A stretch of 6,582 bases of DNA from JBHHYU01 sp046757725. GTDB taxonomy: Bacteria > Desulfobacterota > Binatia > UBA9968. The stretch is from assembly GCA_046757725.1 (NCBI GenBank), contig JBHHYU010000130.1, positions 1 to 6,582 on the forward strand, in the 5' to 3' direction. Under the pieces are notes generated by a model. That model worked only from the letters and a program-made list of their open reading frames with translations, was not told the origin of the DNA and did not search any database. Position numbers and translations under genes: made by a program. Positions 6,402-6,582 of the stretch are shown in pieces; the first letter of the stretch is position 1, and every line of letters starts with the position of its first letter.

Positions 6402-6490
6402 TCAAAAGGAACGGACTCATATCAACACATTGCTATCGCGCCAAGAGCCTACTCCGCCGAAGCAGGCGCTTCCGCTGCGAAGGCCGGGCA

Positions 6491-6553
6491 CCAAGGGCGC
6501 AAAGAAAAACATGACCCTATTTCTCCAAACTTGGCGTGCTCTGCGTCTTTGCG
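6491..6553. repeat. degenerate inverted-repeat element (CCAAG...CTTGG type)
   Basis: CCAAG (6491-6495) is the reverse complement of CTTGG (6530-6534), and CGCAAAGA (6498-6505) is the reverse complement of TCTTTGCG (6546-6553). The pairs cross rather than nest, so only one can form at a time. Sequence of the CTTGGCGTxxTxTGCGTCTTTGCG type recurs between genes in many environmental bacterial genomes; that is from memory and not checked here. It resembles a decayed non-coding mobile repeat. Confidence 0.4.
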
Positions 6554-6582
6554 GCTCGCCCCGTGGAATATCGAGTCGCCCG

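Larger units (their letters stand above)
6284..6582. other. gene-free tail with repeat-like sequence
   Basis: No open frame here has homology-like composition or a ribosome binding site. The stretch holds a perfect palindrome (6378-6401), a small hairpin GAAGC-AGGC-GCTTC (6459-6472) and a CCAAGGGCGCAAAGA / CTTGGCGTGCTCTGCGTCTTTGCG block (6491-6553). No rho-independent terminator with a T run is visible after the glycosyltransferase. Confidence 0.6.

Overview
The window looks like a moderately GC-rich chromosomal segment, or a complete short contig, from an uncultured environmental bacterium. The gene set (D-aminoacylase-like amidohydrolase, bicupin, EutA, TIGR04283-type glycosyltransferase) and the intergenic repeat debris are typical of large-genome soil or subsurface lineages such as deltaproteobacteria-like, Rokubacteria-like or NC10-like groups. 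That placement is inference; there is no rRNA, tRNA or other phylogenetic marker here.

Layout: (1) 99-1766, minus strand: an amidohydrolase of the N-acyl-D-amino-acid deacylase family with a strong ribosome binding site and a plausible sigma-70 promoter at 1893-1922. (2) 1767-2362: a 596-base divergent intergenic region. It holds promoters facing both ways, an imperfect self-complementary block near 2001-2050, and a compact multi-stem element (2200-2296) that would lie in the leader of the plus-strand genes. (3) 2363-3553, plus strand: a two-domain cupin of unknown reaction. (4) 3758-5269, plus strand: EutA, the ATP-dependent reactivating factor of adenosylcobalamin-dependent ethanolamine ammonia-lyase, without eutB or eutC in the window. 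(5) 5523-6283, plus strand: a family 2 glycosyltransferase broken by an apparent one-base deletion at about 6140; its C-terminal membrane-proximal tail continues in another frame. (6) 6284-6582: no gene, but a perfect 11-bp palindrome (6378-6401) and other repeat-like sequence up to the end.

How the genes work together: the cupin and eutA are co-oriented and may act on the same small amine, amino-alcohol or acylated amino compound handled by the divergent amidohydrolase, but nothing in the sequence proves a shared pathway. The most interesting points are the orphan eutA-bicupin pair, the amidohydrolase that keeps its N-terminal HxH and Cys motifs but appears to lack the internal metal-binding histidines of characterised D-aminoacylases, and the structured leader upstream of the cupin. 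I found no complete, clearly new defence, mobile or biosynthetic system.
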